A program made the position numbers and the translations under genes. Below, piece after piece: positions 43,828 through 54,100 of a DNA stretch of 64,000 nt. The DNA is from Nocardioides jejuensis. GTDB taxonomy: Bacteria > Actinomycetota > Actinomycetes > Propionibacteriales > Nocardioidaceae. The notes beneath the pieces are model-generated. The model made no database searches and was not told where the DNA came from. It worked only from the letters and a program-made list of their open reading frames with translations. Position 1 is the stretch's first letter; each line of letters begins with the position of its first letter. The stretch is from the NCBI RefSeq assembly GCF_004337475.1, contig NZ_SJZJ01000001.1:223826-287825 (forward strand). The letters are read 5' to 3'.

Positions 43828-44109
43828 TCACGCCGCGACCGCGTCCTTGCGCGGACGGCCACGGGGCCGCTTGCGGGGGATGACCACTCCCTGGAGGAAG
43901 AGCTCACCGCCCCACACGCCCCACGGCTCACGCCGCTCGAGTGCGCCGGCCAGGCAGGCTGCCTGGATCGGGCAGGACTGACAGAGGGCCTTGGCGTACT
44001 CGACATCGCTCGGCAGCTCTGCGAAGAAGAGCTCCGGGTCATTCGCGTGACACGGGAATCCTTCGGTGGCCAGCTGAACGATGCTGCGCTCGAGAACGCT
44101 GGTGGTCAT
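43828..44109 (-). CDS. whiB7: WhiB7, antibiotic-resistance regulator
   Basis: A 93-residue Wbl protein. The four Fe-S cysteines are Cys20, Cys43, Cys46 and Cys52 (GFPC...LCQSCPIQAAC). GVWGG (64-68) is the turn that contacts sigma-A. The C-terminus KRPRGRPRKDA carries the AT-hook RGRPRK, which separates WhiB7 from other Wbl proteins. It activates intrinsic resistance genes after ribosome-targeting antibiotics. A strong AGGAGGTG ribosome site is present. It lies beside uvrD2 as in mycobacteria and is preceded by a leader ORF and attenuator. Confidence 0.95.
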   Translation of the reverse strand: MTTSVLERSIVQLATEGFPCHANDPELFFAELPSDVEYAKALCQSCPIQAACLAGALERREPWGVWGGELFLQGVVIPRKRPRGRPRKDAVAA

Positions 44110-44167
44110 CTGTGTTCACCTCCTGGGGTGTGGACCGGTGGGTCCGGAATTGGTTGGGGAAACGAAA

Positions 44168-44202
44168 AGGCCGCGGATCCCGGGTTTCGGGTTCCGCGGC
44201 CT
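44168..44202 (-). terminator. Transcription attenuator in front of whiB7
   Basis: On the minus strand AGGCCGCGGAACCCG (44202-44188) pairs with CGGGATCCGCGGCCT (44182-44168), one mismatch, 5-nt loop. TTTTCGTTT follows directly. This is a classic intrinsic terminator placed between the leader ORF stop (44222) and the whiB7 start. A competing pair CTGGAG (44243-44238) / CTCCAG (44206-44201) overlaps the foot of the stem and could act as antiterminator. Confidence 0.85.
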
Positions 44203-44221
44203 GGAGGGCGCCTGCACTGAC

Positions 44222-44422
44222 TCAGCAGTGAGGTGGACTCCAGACCTGAACACCCGGGACGTTGCCGGCGACGGCGACGTGCTTGTGGTTGTGGTTGCGC
44301 TTGACGGCCGACCAGACGCGGGCGCCACCGAAGGCAGCGGCGGACGGCATGGCAAGGCGCGGCTGCGCGTCGGCAGCGGCGACGGCGTACGGCGCCGTCG
44401 TGATCGTGGTCGTGATCTCCAT
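44222..44422 (-). CDS. 66-codon leader ORF of whiB7
   Basis: The ORF starts MEITTTITTAPYAVAAADAQ and ends NVPGVQVWSPPHC. It has a perfect AAGGAGG Shine-Dalgarno 7 nt before the ATG. The stop codon is 20 nt ahead of the attenuator stem. In mycobacteria and Streptomyces, whiB7/wblC leaders carry an upstream ORF whose slowed translation prevents termination, so this ORF is the likely sensor of ribosome inhibition. Thr-rich first codons and a Pro-Pro near the end could be stall sites. No known protein family is recognised. Confidence 0.75.
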   Translation of the reverse strand: MEITTTITTAPYAVAAADAQPRLAMPSAAAFGGARVWSAVKRNHNHKHVAVAGNVPGVQVWSPPHC

Positions 44423-44490
44423 GGGTCCACCTCCTTCGGTGTGTCGGGTGCGAATGTGACGGGACGACGTTGCGGTCGTCCGTGATGACG

Positions 44491-44530
44491 ACCGTAACGT
44501 GCCTTGGTTGTCATGGGCAAACCATTTATT
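44491..44530 (-). promoter_or_regulatory. Predicted WhiB7-type autoregulated promoter
   Basis: On the minus strand TTGCCC (44520-44515) and TACGGT (44496-44491) are 18 bp apart. An AT-rich AATAAAT lies directly upstream of the -35 box. WhiB7 binds AT-rich DNA there through its AT-hook while bound to sigma-A. The transcript would have about 60 nt before the leader ORF, including a GACGAC/GTCGTC hairpin. Confidence 0.6.
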
Positions 44531-44579
44531 GACGAATGTCGTCGAAATGCTGCCAACCGGCCAGCGGCCGGGCTGCGGT

Positions 44580-46619
44580 TCAGGAACCGGAGACGATGGC
44601 GAGGACGTCCTCGCCGTACTGCTCGGCCTTCTTGGCCCCGATGCCGGCGATGCGCAGCAGCGCGCCCGGGCCATCCGGACGGTGCTCCGCGATGAGCTCC
44701 AGTGTCTTGTCGGTGAAGACGACGTACGCCGGCACCTTGGCCTCGCTCGCCCGCTCGAGGCGCCACTCCTTGAGGCGGTCGAAGAGCGCCTCGTCGTACG
44801 CCGCGGGGCAGCCGTCGCAACGACCGGTCTTGCGCTCCCCCGCGCTCGACAGCGGCTTGCCGCACGTCCGGCAGTGCTGGGCACGGCGGACGCCGGTGAC
44901 GCTCGGCCGGTTGAAGCTCGACGAGGACTCGGGACGCAGACCGTCGAGGAAGCGAGAGGGCTTGCGGCTGCGGCGCTGGCCAGGGTTGCGCGCGGCCGCC
45001 CAGCTCACGCGCAGGTGCAGGCGGGCGCGGGTCAGGCCGACGTAGAGGAGGCGGCGCTCCTCCTCGATCTCGGTGGGCGTCTTCGCGAACGTGATCGGCA
45101 GCGAGCCCTCCTGCACGCCGCACACGAAGACGGCATCCCACTCGAGGCCCTTTGCCGCGTGCATCGTCGCGAGCGTCACGCCGCCGGCGACCGGAGCGTG
45201 CTGCTCGGAGGCGCGACGGTCCAGGTCATCGACGAAGTCACCGAGGCGGCCGGGGTGATCGACCGCGTAGGCCTCCGCCTGCGAGACAAGCGCCTGCAGA
45301 GACTCCCAGCGGTCACGTGCCGCACCGCGCGCGGTGGGCGGCTCCGGCGACCAGCCGAGGCCGGCCAGCGTGCCCGTCACGGCTCCGACGAGGTCGTCGG
45401 GGTCGCCCTCGGCACGTGCGGTGCCGCGCAGCAGCGTGATCGCCTGGCGCACCTCCTGCCGGTCGAAGAAGCGGGCGGCGCCACGGATCACGTAGGGCAC
45501 GTTGCGGGCAGCGAGCGCGTCCTCGAACGCCTCGGACTGCGCGTTGATGCGGAAGAGCACCGCGATCTCGCTGACCGGAGTGCCATCGGCCACCAGCTTC
45601 GCGATTTCGGCGGCGACCGCCTCGGCCTCGGCGACCTCGTCGTCGTACTCCAGGTAGCGGACGGAGGCACCGGACGGACGCTGCGCGCGGAGGTCGACGC
45701 CCCGCGAGCTCGTGCCGGCGAGCAGGCCGTTGGCTGCCGCGACCACCTCGGGGGTGGAGCGGTAGTTGCGGACCAGCTCGACCTTCGTCGTGCCCTCGAA
45801 GCGCTGCGGGAAGCGACGCAGGAAGTCGGCATCTGCGCCGGCGAAGCTGTAGATGGTCTGCGCAGGATCGCCGACGACGCAGATCTCGTCACGACCGCCG
45901 AGCCAGAGGTCCAGCAGGGTCGACTGCAGCGGAGAGACGTCCTGGAACTCGTCGACGACGAAGAACTTGTACTGCCTGCGCACCTGCGCGGCGACGCGCT
46001 CGTCCTCGGCGAGGAGACCGGCAGTCAGGAGCAGGACGTCCTCCATGTCCATGCGCCCTGCACCGCGCTTGACCTCCTCGTAGGAGCCGTAGACGTGAGC
46101 CACCGTGGTCGCGTCGGCGCCGTTGACCTCGCGGCCGCGTCGCGGTGCGACGGTCGCGTAGTCGTCCGGGCTGACGTTGCTGACCTTGGCCCACTCGATC
46201 TCGCTGGCCAGGTCGCGCAGCATGCCCTGGTCCGAACCGATCCGGAGCCGGCGCACGGCCTGGGCCATCAGGCCCAGCTTGGACTCGGTCAGCTGCGGCA
46301 GCTCCGTGCCGTGGATCGCCGGCCAGAAGTAACGCAGCTGGCGCAGCGCCGCGGCATGGAAGGTGCGCGCCTGGACGCCGGGGGCGCCGAGGTCGCGCAG
46401 ACGCGTGCGCATCTCGCCGGCCGCGCGCGTGGTGAAGGTGACCGCCAGGACCTCGGTCGGCTGGTAGACACCCTCGGCCACACCGTGGGCGATGCGGTGC
46501 GTGATCGCCCGGGTCTTGCCGGTGCCCGCACCGGCGAGCACCTGCACCGGCCCGCGCAGGGCCTCGGCGACGCGGCGCTGCTCGGGGTCGAGTCCGTCAA
46601 GCAGGTCGCGTCGAAGCAT
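44580..46619 (-). CDS. uvrD2: ATP-dependent DNA helicase UvrD2
   Basis: A 679-residue SF1 3'-to-5' helicase. Walker A is LAGAGTGKTR (29-38). Motif II is VDEFQDVSPLQ. Further motifs are GDPAQTIYSFAGA, LVRNYRSTPEVV and TMHAAKGLEWDAVFV. After the motor come a four-Cys motif (CRTCGKPLSSAGERKTGRCDGC) and a C-terminal HRDC-like domain (FDRLKEWR...IAGIGAKKAEQYGEDVL), the UvrD2 layout. It acts in DNA repair and is essential in mycobacteria. It is next to whiB7 as in M. tuberculosis and is divergent from the mycoredoxin gene. Confidence 0.95.
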   Translation of the reverse strand: MLRRDLLDGLDPEQRRVAEALRGPVQVLAGAGTGKTRAITHRIAHGVAEGVYQPTEVLAVTFTTRAAGEMRTRLRDLGAPGVQARTFHAAALRQLRYFWPAIHGTELPQLTESKLGLMAQAVRRLRIGSDQGMLRDLASEIEWAKVSNVSPDDYATVAPRRGREVNGADATTVAHVYGSYEEVKRGAGRMDMEDVLLLTAGLLAEDERVAAQVRRQYKFFVVDEFQDVSPLQSTLLDLWLGGRDEICVVGDPAQTIYSFAGADADFLRRFPQRFEGTTKVELVRNYRSTPEVVAAANGLLAGTSSRGVDLRAQRPSGASVRYLEYDDEVAEAEAVAAEIAKLVADGTPVSEIAVLFRINAQSEAFEDALAARNVPYVIRGAARFFDRQEVRQAITLLRGTARAEGDPDDLVGAVTGTLAGLGWSPEPPTARGAARDRWESLQALVSQAEAYAVDHPGRLGDFVDDLDRRASEQHAPVAGGVTLATMHAAKGLEWDAVFVCGVQEGSLPITFAKTPTEIEEERRLLYVGLTRARLHLRVSWAAARNPGQRRSRKPSRFLDGLRPESSSSFNRPSVTGVRRAQHCRTCGKPLSSAGERKTGRCDGCPAAYDEALFDRLKEWRLERASEAKVPAYVVFTDKTLELIAEHRPDGPGALLRIAGIGAKKAEQYGEDVLAIVSGS

Positions 46620-46722
46620 GGCCGAAGCCTAGACGTGGCCACCGACACCTCGATGCCGGGAATGCACAGGGCGCGTGGCACCGTTGAGCGCACGTCCCTC
46701 CCCCGGCCGACCGAGGAACCCG

Positions 46723-46965
46723 ATGAGCCTGACGATGTACAGCACCACGTGGTGCGGCTACTGCCACCGCCTCAAGAGCCAGCTCGACCGCGAGGGCATC
46801 GCCTACCAGGTCGTCGACATCGAGAAGAACGAGGACGCGGCGTTCCTCGTCATGCAGGTCAACGGCGGCAACCAGACCGTCCCCACCCTCGTGTACGCCG
46901 ACGGCTCGGCGCACACGAACCCGTCGCTCGCTCAGGTGAAGGCCAAGATCGCCGAGCTCAACTGA
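46723..46965 (+). CDS. Mycoredoxin (glutaredoxin-like)
   Basis: An 80-residue thioredoxin-fold protein with active site WCGYC (Cys11, Cys14), cis-Pro region QTVPTLVY and a Gly-Gly-Asn helix start. It matches mycoredoxins, which reduce mycothiol-mixed disulfides, and sits at the position of Rv3198A. The ATG at 46723 follows GAGGAAC 7 nt upstream; the ORF reads back to 46675 but those codons are unsupported. It converges on nudC. Confidence 0.9.
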   Translation: MSLTMYSTTWCGYCHRLKSQLDREGIAYQVVDIEKNEDAAFLVMQVNGGNQTVPTLVYADGSAHTNPSLAQVKAKIAELN

Positions 46966-46974
46966 CCCACCCGG

Positions 46975-47892
46975 TCACCACTCGCCGGGCAGCTCACCGC
47001 CGTACCAGGCCTCGATGAGGCTGCGCGAGATCGAGATGCCGCGGCCCGGCAGGGCGATCTCGCCGGACTCCGCCTGGGCGCGCAGCTCGGCGCGGGTGAA
47101 CCAGCGCGCGTCCGCGATCTCGGCCGGATCGATGGTGATCTCGGTCGAGGTCGCCCGTCCGAAGAAGCCGAGCATCAGCGAGCTGGGGAACGGCCACGCC
47201 TGGCTGCCGAACCAGCTCACCTCGCCCACCTCGACGCCAGCCTCCTCGCGCACCTCGCGGCGTACGGCGTCCTCGAGCGACTCCCCCGGCTCGGCGAACC
47301 CGGCCAGCGTGGAGAAGCGCGTCGGCCCCCACTTCAGGCCACTGCCGAGCAGGCACCGCTCCTCCGCCGTGCCCGGCTCGCCGTCGGTGATCAGCATGAT
47401 CACGGCCGGCTCGATGCGCGGGAAGTGTTCGCGCGCGCAGCTCGTGCACCGCAGCACATGACCGGAGAGCTCCGGCTCAAGCGCCCCACCGCAGCGGGCG
47501 CAGAACCGCGTACGGCTGAGCCACTCGGACATGCCCAGCGCGTGGAAGACGAGGCGGGTGTCCCAGCCGTCCACGAGGAAGTGGCGACCGATCTCGCGCA
47601 TGCCGACCCACGCGAGCGCATCGTCGCGCCATCCGACGTGCAGGGCGAAGTAATGCGCCCCCTCCTGGTCGCCGAGCAGGATCCGGGTCCCCTCGCCGTG
47701 GGCGTCGGCCTCGGCCGGCGTCATCCAGGCGGGGGCGTCGTCGCGCCCGAGCATGAGGCCGCCGCTGACGACGAGGACACGGGTCGTCGGGTCCGCCCAC
47801 AGCTCGCCGAGCCGGGCGGCGTCGCCACGCAGGTGACCGAGGCGGTCGTGGCTGGTCAGGCTCGGCTGCGCGGGTGCGGTCTGGTCGCTCAC
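46975..47892 (-). CDS. nudC: NAD+ diphosphatase
   Basis: A 305-residue NudC-type NUDIX enzyme that splits NADH/NAD+ to NMN and AMP and can remove NAD caps from RNA. A zinc ribbon CARCGG...CTSC is followed by the NUDIX box GFAEPGESLEDAVRREVREEAGV. The NudC signature SQAWPFPSSLM lies after it. The GTG at 47892 starts 22 nt after the adnB stop. The gene order mycoredoxin-nudC-adnB follows M. tuberculosis, except that the potassium-channel gene (Rv3200c) is missing here. Confidence 0.92.
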   Translation of the reverse strand: MSDQTAPAQPSLTSHDRLGHLRGDAARLGELWADPTTRVLVVSGGLMLGRDDAPAWMTPAEADAHGEGTRILLGDQEGAHYFALHVGWRDDALAWVGMREIGRHFLVDGWDTRLVFHALGMSEWLSRTRFCARCGGALEPELSGHVLRCTSCAREHFPRIEPAVIMLITDGEPGTAEERCLLGSGLKWGPTRFSTLAGFAEPGESLEDAVRREVREEAGVEVGEVSWFGSQAWPFPSSLMLGFFGRATSTEITIDPAEIADARWFTRAELRAQAESGEIALPGRGISISRSLIEAWYGGELPGEW

Positions 47893-47914
47893 GTGTCGAT
47901 CATGGCAGCACCGG

Positions 47915-50900
47915 TCACGGCCGGAGCAGCGCCTCGAGCTGACCTCGACCGGGCAGGTCGTCGTGCACGACCGTGCGTCCGGTCCGGACGTAGTGGAACG
48001 CCGCTCGGACGCTCTCCAGCGGCACCCCCGTGAGCTCCGCCCACGCGAGCCGGTAGACGGCCAGCTGGAGCGGGTCTGCCGTCTCGGTTTTGCTGGTCTT
48101 CCAGTCGACGACGAGGTAGCCACCGTCGGGCTCGGCGTAGACCGCGTCGATCCGGCCGCGCACGACCTGACCGTCGAGGACCAGCGCGAACGGCGGCTCG
48201 ACCGCGAGCGGCACACGCTCGGCGAACTCCCCTGCTTCGAAGGCAGCGACCAGCTCCCGGAGCTCGGCCTCGTCGATCTCGGCGTCGCCCGCCCCCGGCA
48301 GCTCGTCGAGGCCGATCAGCTGCTGCTGGCCGAAACGCGCCTCCACCCACGCGTGGAAGCGCGTGCCGAAGCGGGCAGCAGCGGACGGCTTGCGGGGCAT
48401 CGGCCTCGCCAGGTCGCGCGCGAACGCGGTGACGTCGTCGCGCATCCTGCTCAGCGAGGTCGCCGACAGCGACGACGGCATCGGGACGGAGATCTCGGTC
48501 GACCGCTCCGCATGCGCCTCCGCGATCAGCCGCTCGAGCTCGGCGTCCCACTCCTGGACGACCGATGCGTGCACGAGGTCGAGCTCCTCCTCCGGCGAGG
48601 TCAGGTCGACGGAGCGGACGCGGGCGGCCGCCTCCCGGCGCAGCTGTGCCTCGCGGCCGACGCCGGTCAACGGCCACGAGACGCTCGGGTCGATCTCGTC
48701 GAGGGGGTTGGTCTCACCCTTGGCAGGCACGTCCAGCCAGCCCTCCGGCGGGAGCCCCCACGCGACCAGCGCGTCACGCACCACCCGCTGGTACGCCGAC
48801 GGGCCGTACGCCGTCTTGCGGGTGCCCCATTGGTAGGAGCTCACCACCAAGCGGCGGGCCGCGCGGGTGAAGGCGACGTAGCCGAGTCGGAGCTCCTCCT
48901 CCGCCCCGTGCGCCCGGGTGGCCTCGCGATAGGTGTCCAGCGCCTTCTTGTCCCAGCCGTCCAGCATCGGCTGGTCGATCGCATCGCCACGGAGCTCAGC
49001 GGGGAGCACCGACGGCGAGGAGGTCCACAGCGTGCGGGAGCGGTTGGACGGGAAGCGGGTCTCGCAGACGCCCACGCAGAAGACGGTGGCCCACTCGAGG
49101 CCCTTGGAGCGGTGGACGGTCAGCAGCTTGACCGAGTCGGCCTCGGTCGGCGTCGCGACGTCGAGGCCGTTGCCCTGGTCGTCCTCCGCGGTGAGGTAGG
49201 CCAGCAGCGCGGCAAGCGAGACGTCGCCGTCGACCGCCTGGAAATCGGCAACCGCCTTCACGAAGAGATCGAGGTTGTCGCGCCGCGCGGCAGCGGCGGG
49301 GCTCACGGCCGCCGCGAGCTCCACGTCGACCCCTGAGGCGTCGATGATCCGGCGTACGACGTCGAGCAGCGGGTCGCTGGCGTGCATCCGCAGCACGCGG
49401 AGCTCGGCGGAGAGCAGCGCGAACCGCTCCCGCGCCTCGACGCTGTAGGCCAGCTCGCCGGGATCGTCGAGCGCATCGCCCAGCGAGGCGACCTCGGCAG
49501 GGTCGACGCCGTCGGCGATCTGGGTCAGCTGCTCGTCGATGCCACCGGCAACCTGGCGGCCGCCGCGCCCCGCAATCTCCGACGCGCGCTGGCCGAGCAG
49601 CTTGAGGTCGCGCGCACCGATGGCCCACCGCGGGCCGGTGAGCAGCGTGAGCAGAGCGGCGTTGGCGGTGACGTCGTGGAGCAGGTGGAGGGTCGCCACG
49701 ATCTCCGCGACCTCCGGCAGGCGCAGGAGGCCGGAGAGGCCGACGATCTCCACCGGGACACCGGCCGTCGTCAGCGCGTCGAAGACATCCGCCGCATGGG
49801 CGTTGTCACGGACCAGCACGCCGATGTCGGACCAGAGCCCGTGCCGCTCCCCCGTGTGGGCGGCGGCGACCTCGGTGGCGAGCCACGCCAGCTCGTCGGC
49901 GTACGTCACGAAGGTGCGCGCCTCGACCACTCCGTCGCCAGCGCTCTCCGGAGCCTCCAGCGGTGCGACCTGGTCGAACTTCTCGAGCAGCGGCTGCGCC
50001 AGGCCGTTGGCGACGTCGAGGATCCGGCGCTCGGACCGACGGTTGACCGTCAGTGGGTGCACCGCGACACCGGAGGGTCCGGTGATCGCCGGGAAGGCCT
50101 CGGCGAAGTTGAGGATGTTGGAGACGGACGCGCCACGCCACCCGTAGATGGCCTGGTTGGGGTCGCCGACGGCGGTCACCGGGTGGGCGTCGCCGAAGAT
50201 CCGGCTCAGCATGATCGCCTGCGCGACGGAGGTGTCCTGGTACTCGTCGAGGAGCACCACCTTGAAGCGCGCCCGCTCGATCTCGCCGACCTCGGGCTGC
50301 TCGACCGCGAGACGCGCCCCGAACTCGATCTGGTCGGCGAAGTCCATCAGGCCCAGGTCGCGCTTGAGCCGCCGGTACGACGCGACGAGGCCGAGCATCT
50401 CCTCGCGACGTTCGATCACGTTGAGCACCCCGGCCAGCGCATCGACGTGCGTCTTGACCCGCTTGCCGTCCGCCAGCTCGGCGCTCGCCCGAGCGTGTGC
50501 CTCGCCGAATCCCTCGCGCGCACGTGCGTCGACGCGGCGCACGTCGTCCGGGCTGACGAGGTGCTCGGTCATGGCTCCGTCCAGCGCGAGGAGACCCTGG
50601 ATGACGGTCGGCGGGTGATCGGACAGGAGCCGCACGTCGCCGGTGTAGCGGTCGACCACGCGTGCACCGAGCTGGTAGCGCGCGGCGTCGGTGATCACCC
50701 GGGTGTCCGGCTCGTGACCGATCCGGAGCCCGTGGTCGCTGAGAAGCGTCGAGGCATAGGCGTTGTACGTCGCGACGGTCGGCTCGAGCACGTCCTCCGG
50801 CTCACCGTCATCGCCAATGCTCGGCTCCATCACGCCCGCCCGCTCGAGTGCCTCGCGGATCCGGACCCGGAGCTCCGCGGCGGCCTTGGTGGTGAAGGTC

Positions 50901-51106
50901 AGGCCGAGCACCTCCTCTCGCCGGACCTGCCCGGACGCGACGAGGTAGACGACGCGCGCCGCCATCAGCGTGGTCTTGCCCGATCCGGCACCGGCGATGA
51001 CCACGGCGGGCTCCAGCGGCGCCGAGATGGCCTGCCACTGCTGTGCGCTGGGTGCGTAGTCGGTGCGCATGAGGCGCTGGAGGTCCTCGGGAGACTCGAT
51101 CGACAT
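47915..51106 (-). CDS. adnB: AdnB, helicase-nuclease subunit
   Basis: A 1063-residue UvrD-like motor with a C-terminal RecB-type nuclease. Walker A is VIAGAGSGKTT (37-47), motif II LLDEYQDTSVAQ, motif III GDPNQAIYGWRGA. LLTVHRSKGLEWATVF precedes the nuclease, whose core VRGRIDAVYAEPDGGYLVVDWKTSK supplies the Asp and Lys. AdnAB resects double-strand breaks in actinobacteria. Its ATG overlaps the adnA stop (TGATG). Upstream codons to 51163 lie inside adnA and are dropped. Confidence 0.93.
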   Translation of the reverse strand: MSIESPEDLQRLMRTDYAPSAQQWQAISAPLEPAVVIAGAGSGKTTLMAARVVYLVASGQVRREEVLGLTFTTKAAAELRVRIREALERAGVMEPSIGDDGEPEDVLEPTVATYNAYASTLLSDHGLRIGHEPDTRVITDAARYQLGARVVDRYTGDVRLLSDHPPTVIQGLLALDGAMTEHLVSPDDVRRVDARAREGFGEAHARASAELADGKRVKTHVDALAGVLNVIERREEMLGLVASYRRLKRDLGLMDFADQIEFGARLAVEQPEVGEIERARFKVVLLDEYQDTSVAQAIMLSRIFGDAHPVTAVGDPNQAIYGWRGASVSNILNFAEAFPAITGPSGVAVHPLTVNRRSERRILDVANGLAQPLLEKFDQVAPLEAPESAGDGVVEARTFVTYADELAWLATEVAAAHTGERHGLWSDIGVLVRDNAHAADVFDALTTAGVPVEIVGLSGLLRLPEVAEIVATLHLLHDVTANAALLTLLTGPRWAIGARDLKLLGQRASEIAGRGGRQVAGGIDEQLTQIADGVDPAEVASLGDALDDPGELAYSVEARERFALLSAELRVLRMHASDPLLDVVRRIIDASGVDVELAAAVSPAAAARRDNLDLFVKAVADFQAVDGDVSLAALLAYLTAEDDQGNGLDVATPTEADSVKLLTVHRSKGLEWATVFCVGVCETRFPSNRSRTLWTSSPSVLPAELRGDAIDQPMLDGWDKKALDTYREATRAHGAEEELRLGYVAFTRAARRLVVSSYQWGTRKTAYGPSAYQRVVRDALVAWGLPPEGWLDVPAKGETNPLDEIDPSVSWPLTGVGREAQLRREAAARVRSVDLTSPEEELDLVHASVVQEWDAELERLIAEAHAERSTEISVPMPSSLSATSLSRMRDDVTAFARDLARPMPRKPSAAARFGTRFHAWVEARFGQQQLIGLDELPGAGDAEIDEAELRELVAAFEAGEFAERVPLAVEPPFALVLDGQVVRGRIDAVYAEPDGGYLVVDWKTSKTETADPLQLAVYRLAWAELTGVPLESVRAAFHYVRTGRTVVHDDLPGRGQLEALLRP

Positions 51107-54100
51107 CACTGGGTCACCACCGATCCTGCGGACTTCGCCGGGCAGATCGCGGTGAACGCGCACCGCTCGCAGTGCGGGCCGATCACCGCAGGAAACTCCT
51201 CGGCGCGGACCAGCGAGGCGGCGAGCGCGAGCTGGTCACGCAGACGCGCCCGCTCCGGGCCGTCAGCAGAGTGCTGCGTCTGGCGCTGCACCTGTGCCTC
51301 GGGCAGGCCGTCCTCGAGACCGAGCTGCAGCAGCTCGGCGCCGCCCGAGCCGGCGGTGACGCCCTCGATCGCGCCTGCGTCGACGGCGTACTGGTAGAGC
51401 GCGAGCTGGGTGTGCCGCTCGACCGCCGGGCCGGTCGGCTTACTGCGGCCGGTCTTGAGGTCGACGACGACCACCCGGCCTGCGGCGTCGAGCTCGAGAC
51501 GGTCGGCGTAGCCGGTCAGCCGGACGCGCTCCCCCTCGGCGATCTCGACCTCGGCGGAGAAACGGGCCTCGGTGCCCAGCAGCTCACGCGGGTTGCCGGA
51601 GTGCCATGCCAGGAACTTCACCAGGGCGCCGCGGACCCGCTCGTGCTCGCGCGCCGACGACCACGGCGTGCGGAACGCGAGCCGGCCCCAGACCGCGTCG
51701 ACGTGCTCCATGAGAACGCCGAGGTCCGGCGCCAGGTCACCGGTCGCCACCCGCTCCGCGACGGCATGCACGAGCTGGCCCAGGTTGGCGGACTGGTGAG
51801 CGGCTCCGGCACCGCCCGCCTCACGCTCGAGGAACCAGGCCATCGGGCAGGTCAGGATGCTCTCGAGCATGCTCGCCGAGACCGGCACGGGCTCCTCGGT
51901 GGCCCGCAGCGGCTGCTCGCTGAACGACGCAGCCCGGGTGCCCCACCAGCTCGACGGGTCCGCGATCACGATGCCGTCGCCGGCGAGCCGCGCGAGGCGC
52001 CGTGCAGCGGCCTCGCGAAGAGGCTCGGCCAGATCGGGATCAGTGACCGTGCGACGCAGCTCGGCAACCAGTCCGCCCAGCGACAGCGGGCGCCGGGGCC
52101 GCCCCGCGAGGTGGTGGATCGGCAGGCTGTCGCGTCGCTCGCGGACCACGTCGAGCGGGAAGAGATCAGAGAGGAAGCGGGACGGCTGGTCGCCGTCGTC
52201 GTCGCTGGACTTCACCGCAGTGACGACGAGCCGCTCCTGGGCACGGGTGCAGGCGACGTAGAAGAGCCGGCGCTCCTCCATGAGCAGCTCACGGGTCGTG
52301 ACCGGTGGCTGCAGCACAGGAGCGCCCGAGGCGTCCGCGCCGATCAGGTCAGCGCCGAGCAGCGACGACCGGCGCCGCAGATCGGGCCACCCGTCCTCCT
52401 GGACGTGCGCCACGACGACGAGGCGCCACTCGAGGCCCTTCGACCGGTGGGCGGTCAGCAGCCGCACTGCGGCGCCGCGGACGCCCCGCTCGGCCATCGT
52501 GTCGCCGGGAAGCTCCTGCGCAACCAGGGTCGCCAGGAACGTCGCGACGCCGGTGTGGTCGCGCTGCTCCTCGACCCGGGCCGCCGCCTCGAAGAGGGCG
52601 CAGATCGCGTCGAGGTCGCGGTGTGCCCGGCGCGCCGAGCCGCCGCCCACCTCGACGCCGCGGCGCAGGCGGGCCGACCAGCCCGTGCCGTCCCACAGGG
52701 TCCAGAGGACCTCTTCGGCAGTGGCGCCGGCAACCGTCTGTGCCCGAGCGGCCACCAGGAGCTCGGACAGGGCACGCGCGCGCGTCGCCTCAGGCCCGGT
52801 GAGCCCCACGAGGAAGCCGGGCTCGACGACCGCGAGGCGGATCAGCTCGCGCGAGGGTCGCGCCGGCACGCCCGCCTCGGCTGCGAGCGCCTTCTCCCGG
52901 GCCCGCAGCACGCGAGCGAGCCGACGCGCATCACCGGCGTCGAGCCCACCGAGCGGGCCGGTCAGCAGGGCCTCCGCCCGCGCCGCGCCGACGTGCTCCA
53001 CCGACTCGGGGTCCTGGTCGTCGAGATGGACGACGGCACGGAGCGCGTCGAGCAGCGGGAGGACCGCAGGGTCACGCACGAGCGGGAGGTCGTCGGAGGC
53101 GACCTCGACCGGCACGCCAGCGGCTGCGAGCGAACGCCGCAGGGCAGGAATCGAGGACCGGCCGGAGCGGACCAGGACGGCCATCTCGTCCCAGCCGATG
53201 CCGTCCTCGAGGTGTGCCCGCCGCAGCAGGTCGGCGAGGTGCTCGGCCTCCGCCCGCTCGGTGTCGTAGGTGCGGACCTCGACCAGACCGTCGCCGAAAG
53301 GTCCCGCGACGGCCCGCGGCGCGAGGAAGGCCTCGCGTGCCTCCATCGGAATCGTGCCCTGCAACGACAGCCGGCTGGCAACCGCCTGGCTCGCTCGCAG
53401 GAGCCGTGGGCCGAAGCGCCGCGTCGTGGCCAGCGCGACCACCTCCGCGGGCGAGCCATCAGCCTGCGGGAAGGCGGTCGGGAACTCGAGGATCCCTCGC
53501 ACCTCGGCACCGCGGAAGGCGTAGATCGACTGGTGCGGATCGCCGACGACGGTCAGCGACCGCCCGTCACCCGCGATCGCCTGCAGGAGTGCGACCTGGC
53601 CCGGGTCGGTGTCCTGGTACTCGTCGACGAAGACGTGCGTGAAGCGCTCACGCAGCTCCGCGCGATGGGCCTGTGCCTCGAGGGCAGCCCGTCGGATCAG
53701 GTCGGCGTAGTCGGTCGCTCCCTGCGCGTCGAGGATCGTCAGGTACTGCTCGAGGAAGGCGCCTGCCGCGACGAACGCCGGCAGGTCATGGTCGCGGCCC
53801 AGCGCGCTGAGCTCGTCGGGCGAGAGCCCCTTCTCGCGCGCCCTGCCGAGCACCGCGTGCACCTCGCGGGCGAAGCCCCGCGTGCCGAGCGCCCGGCGCA
53901 GCGCGTCGGGCCACTGCACCGACTCGGGGTGGTCGGCCAGCAGCTCGCGCAGGACCACGTCCTGCTCGGGCGCGGAGAGCAGGCGCAGCGGTGCGTCGTA
54001 GAGCTCCTTGGGGGCATACGCCCGGATCAGGCCGTACGCGAAGGAGTGGAACGTCGAGCACATCGTCGCGGTCGTCGTGCGCCCGATGCGCGCCGTCACC

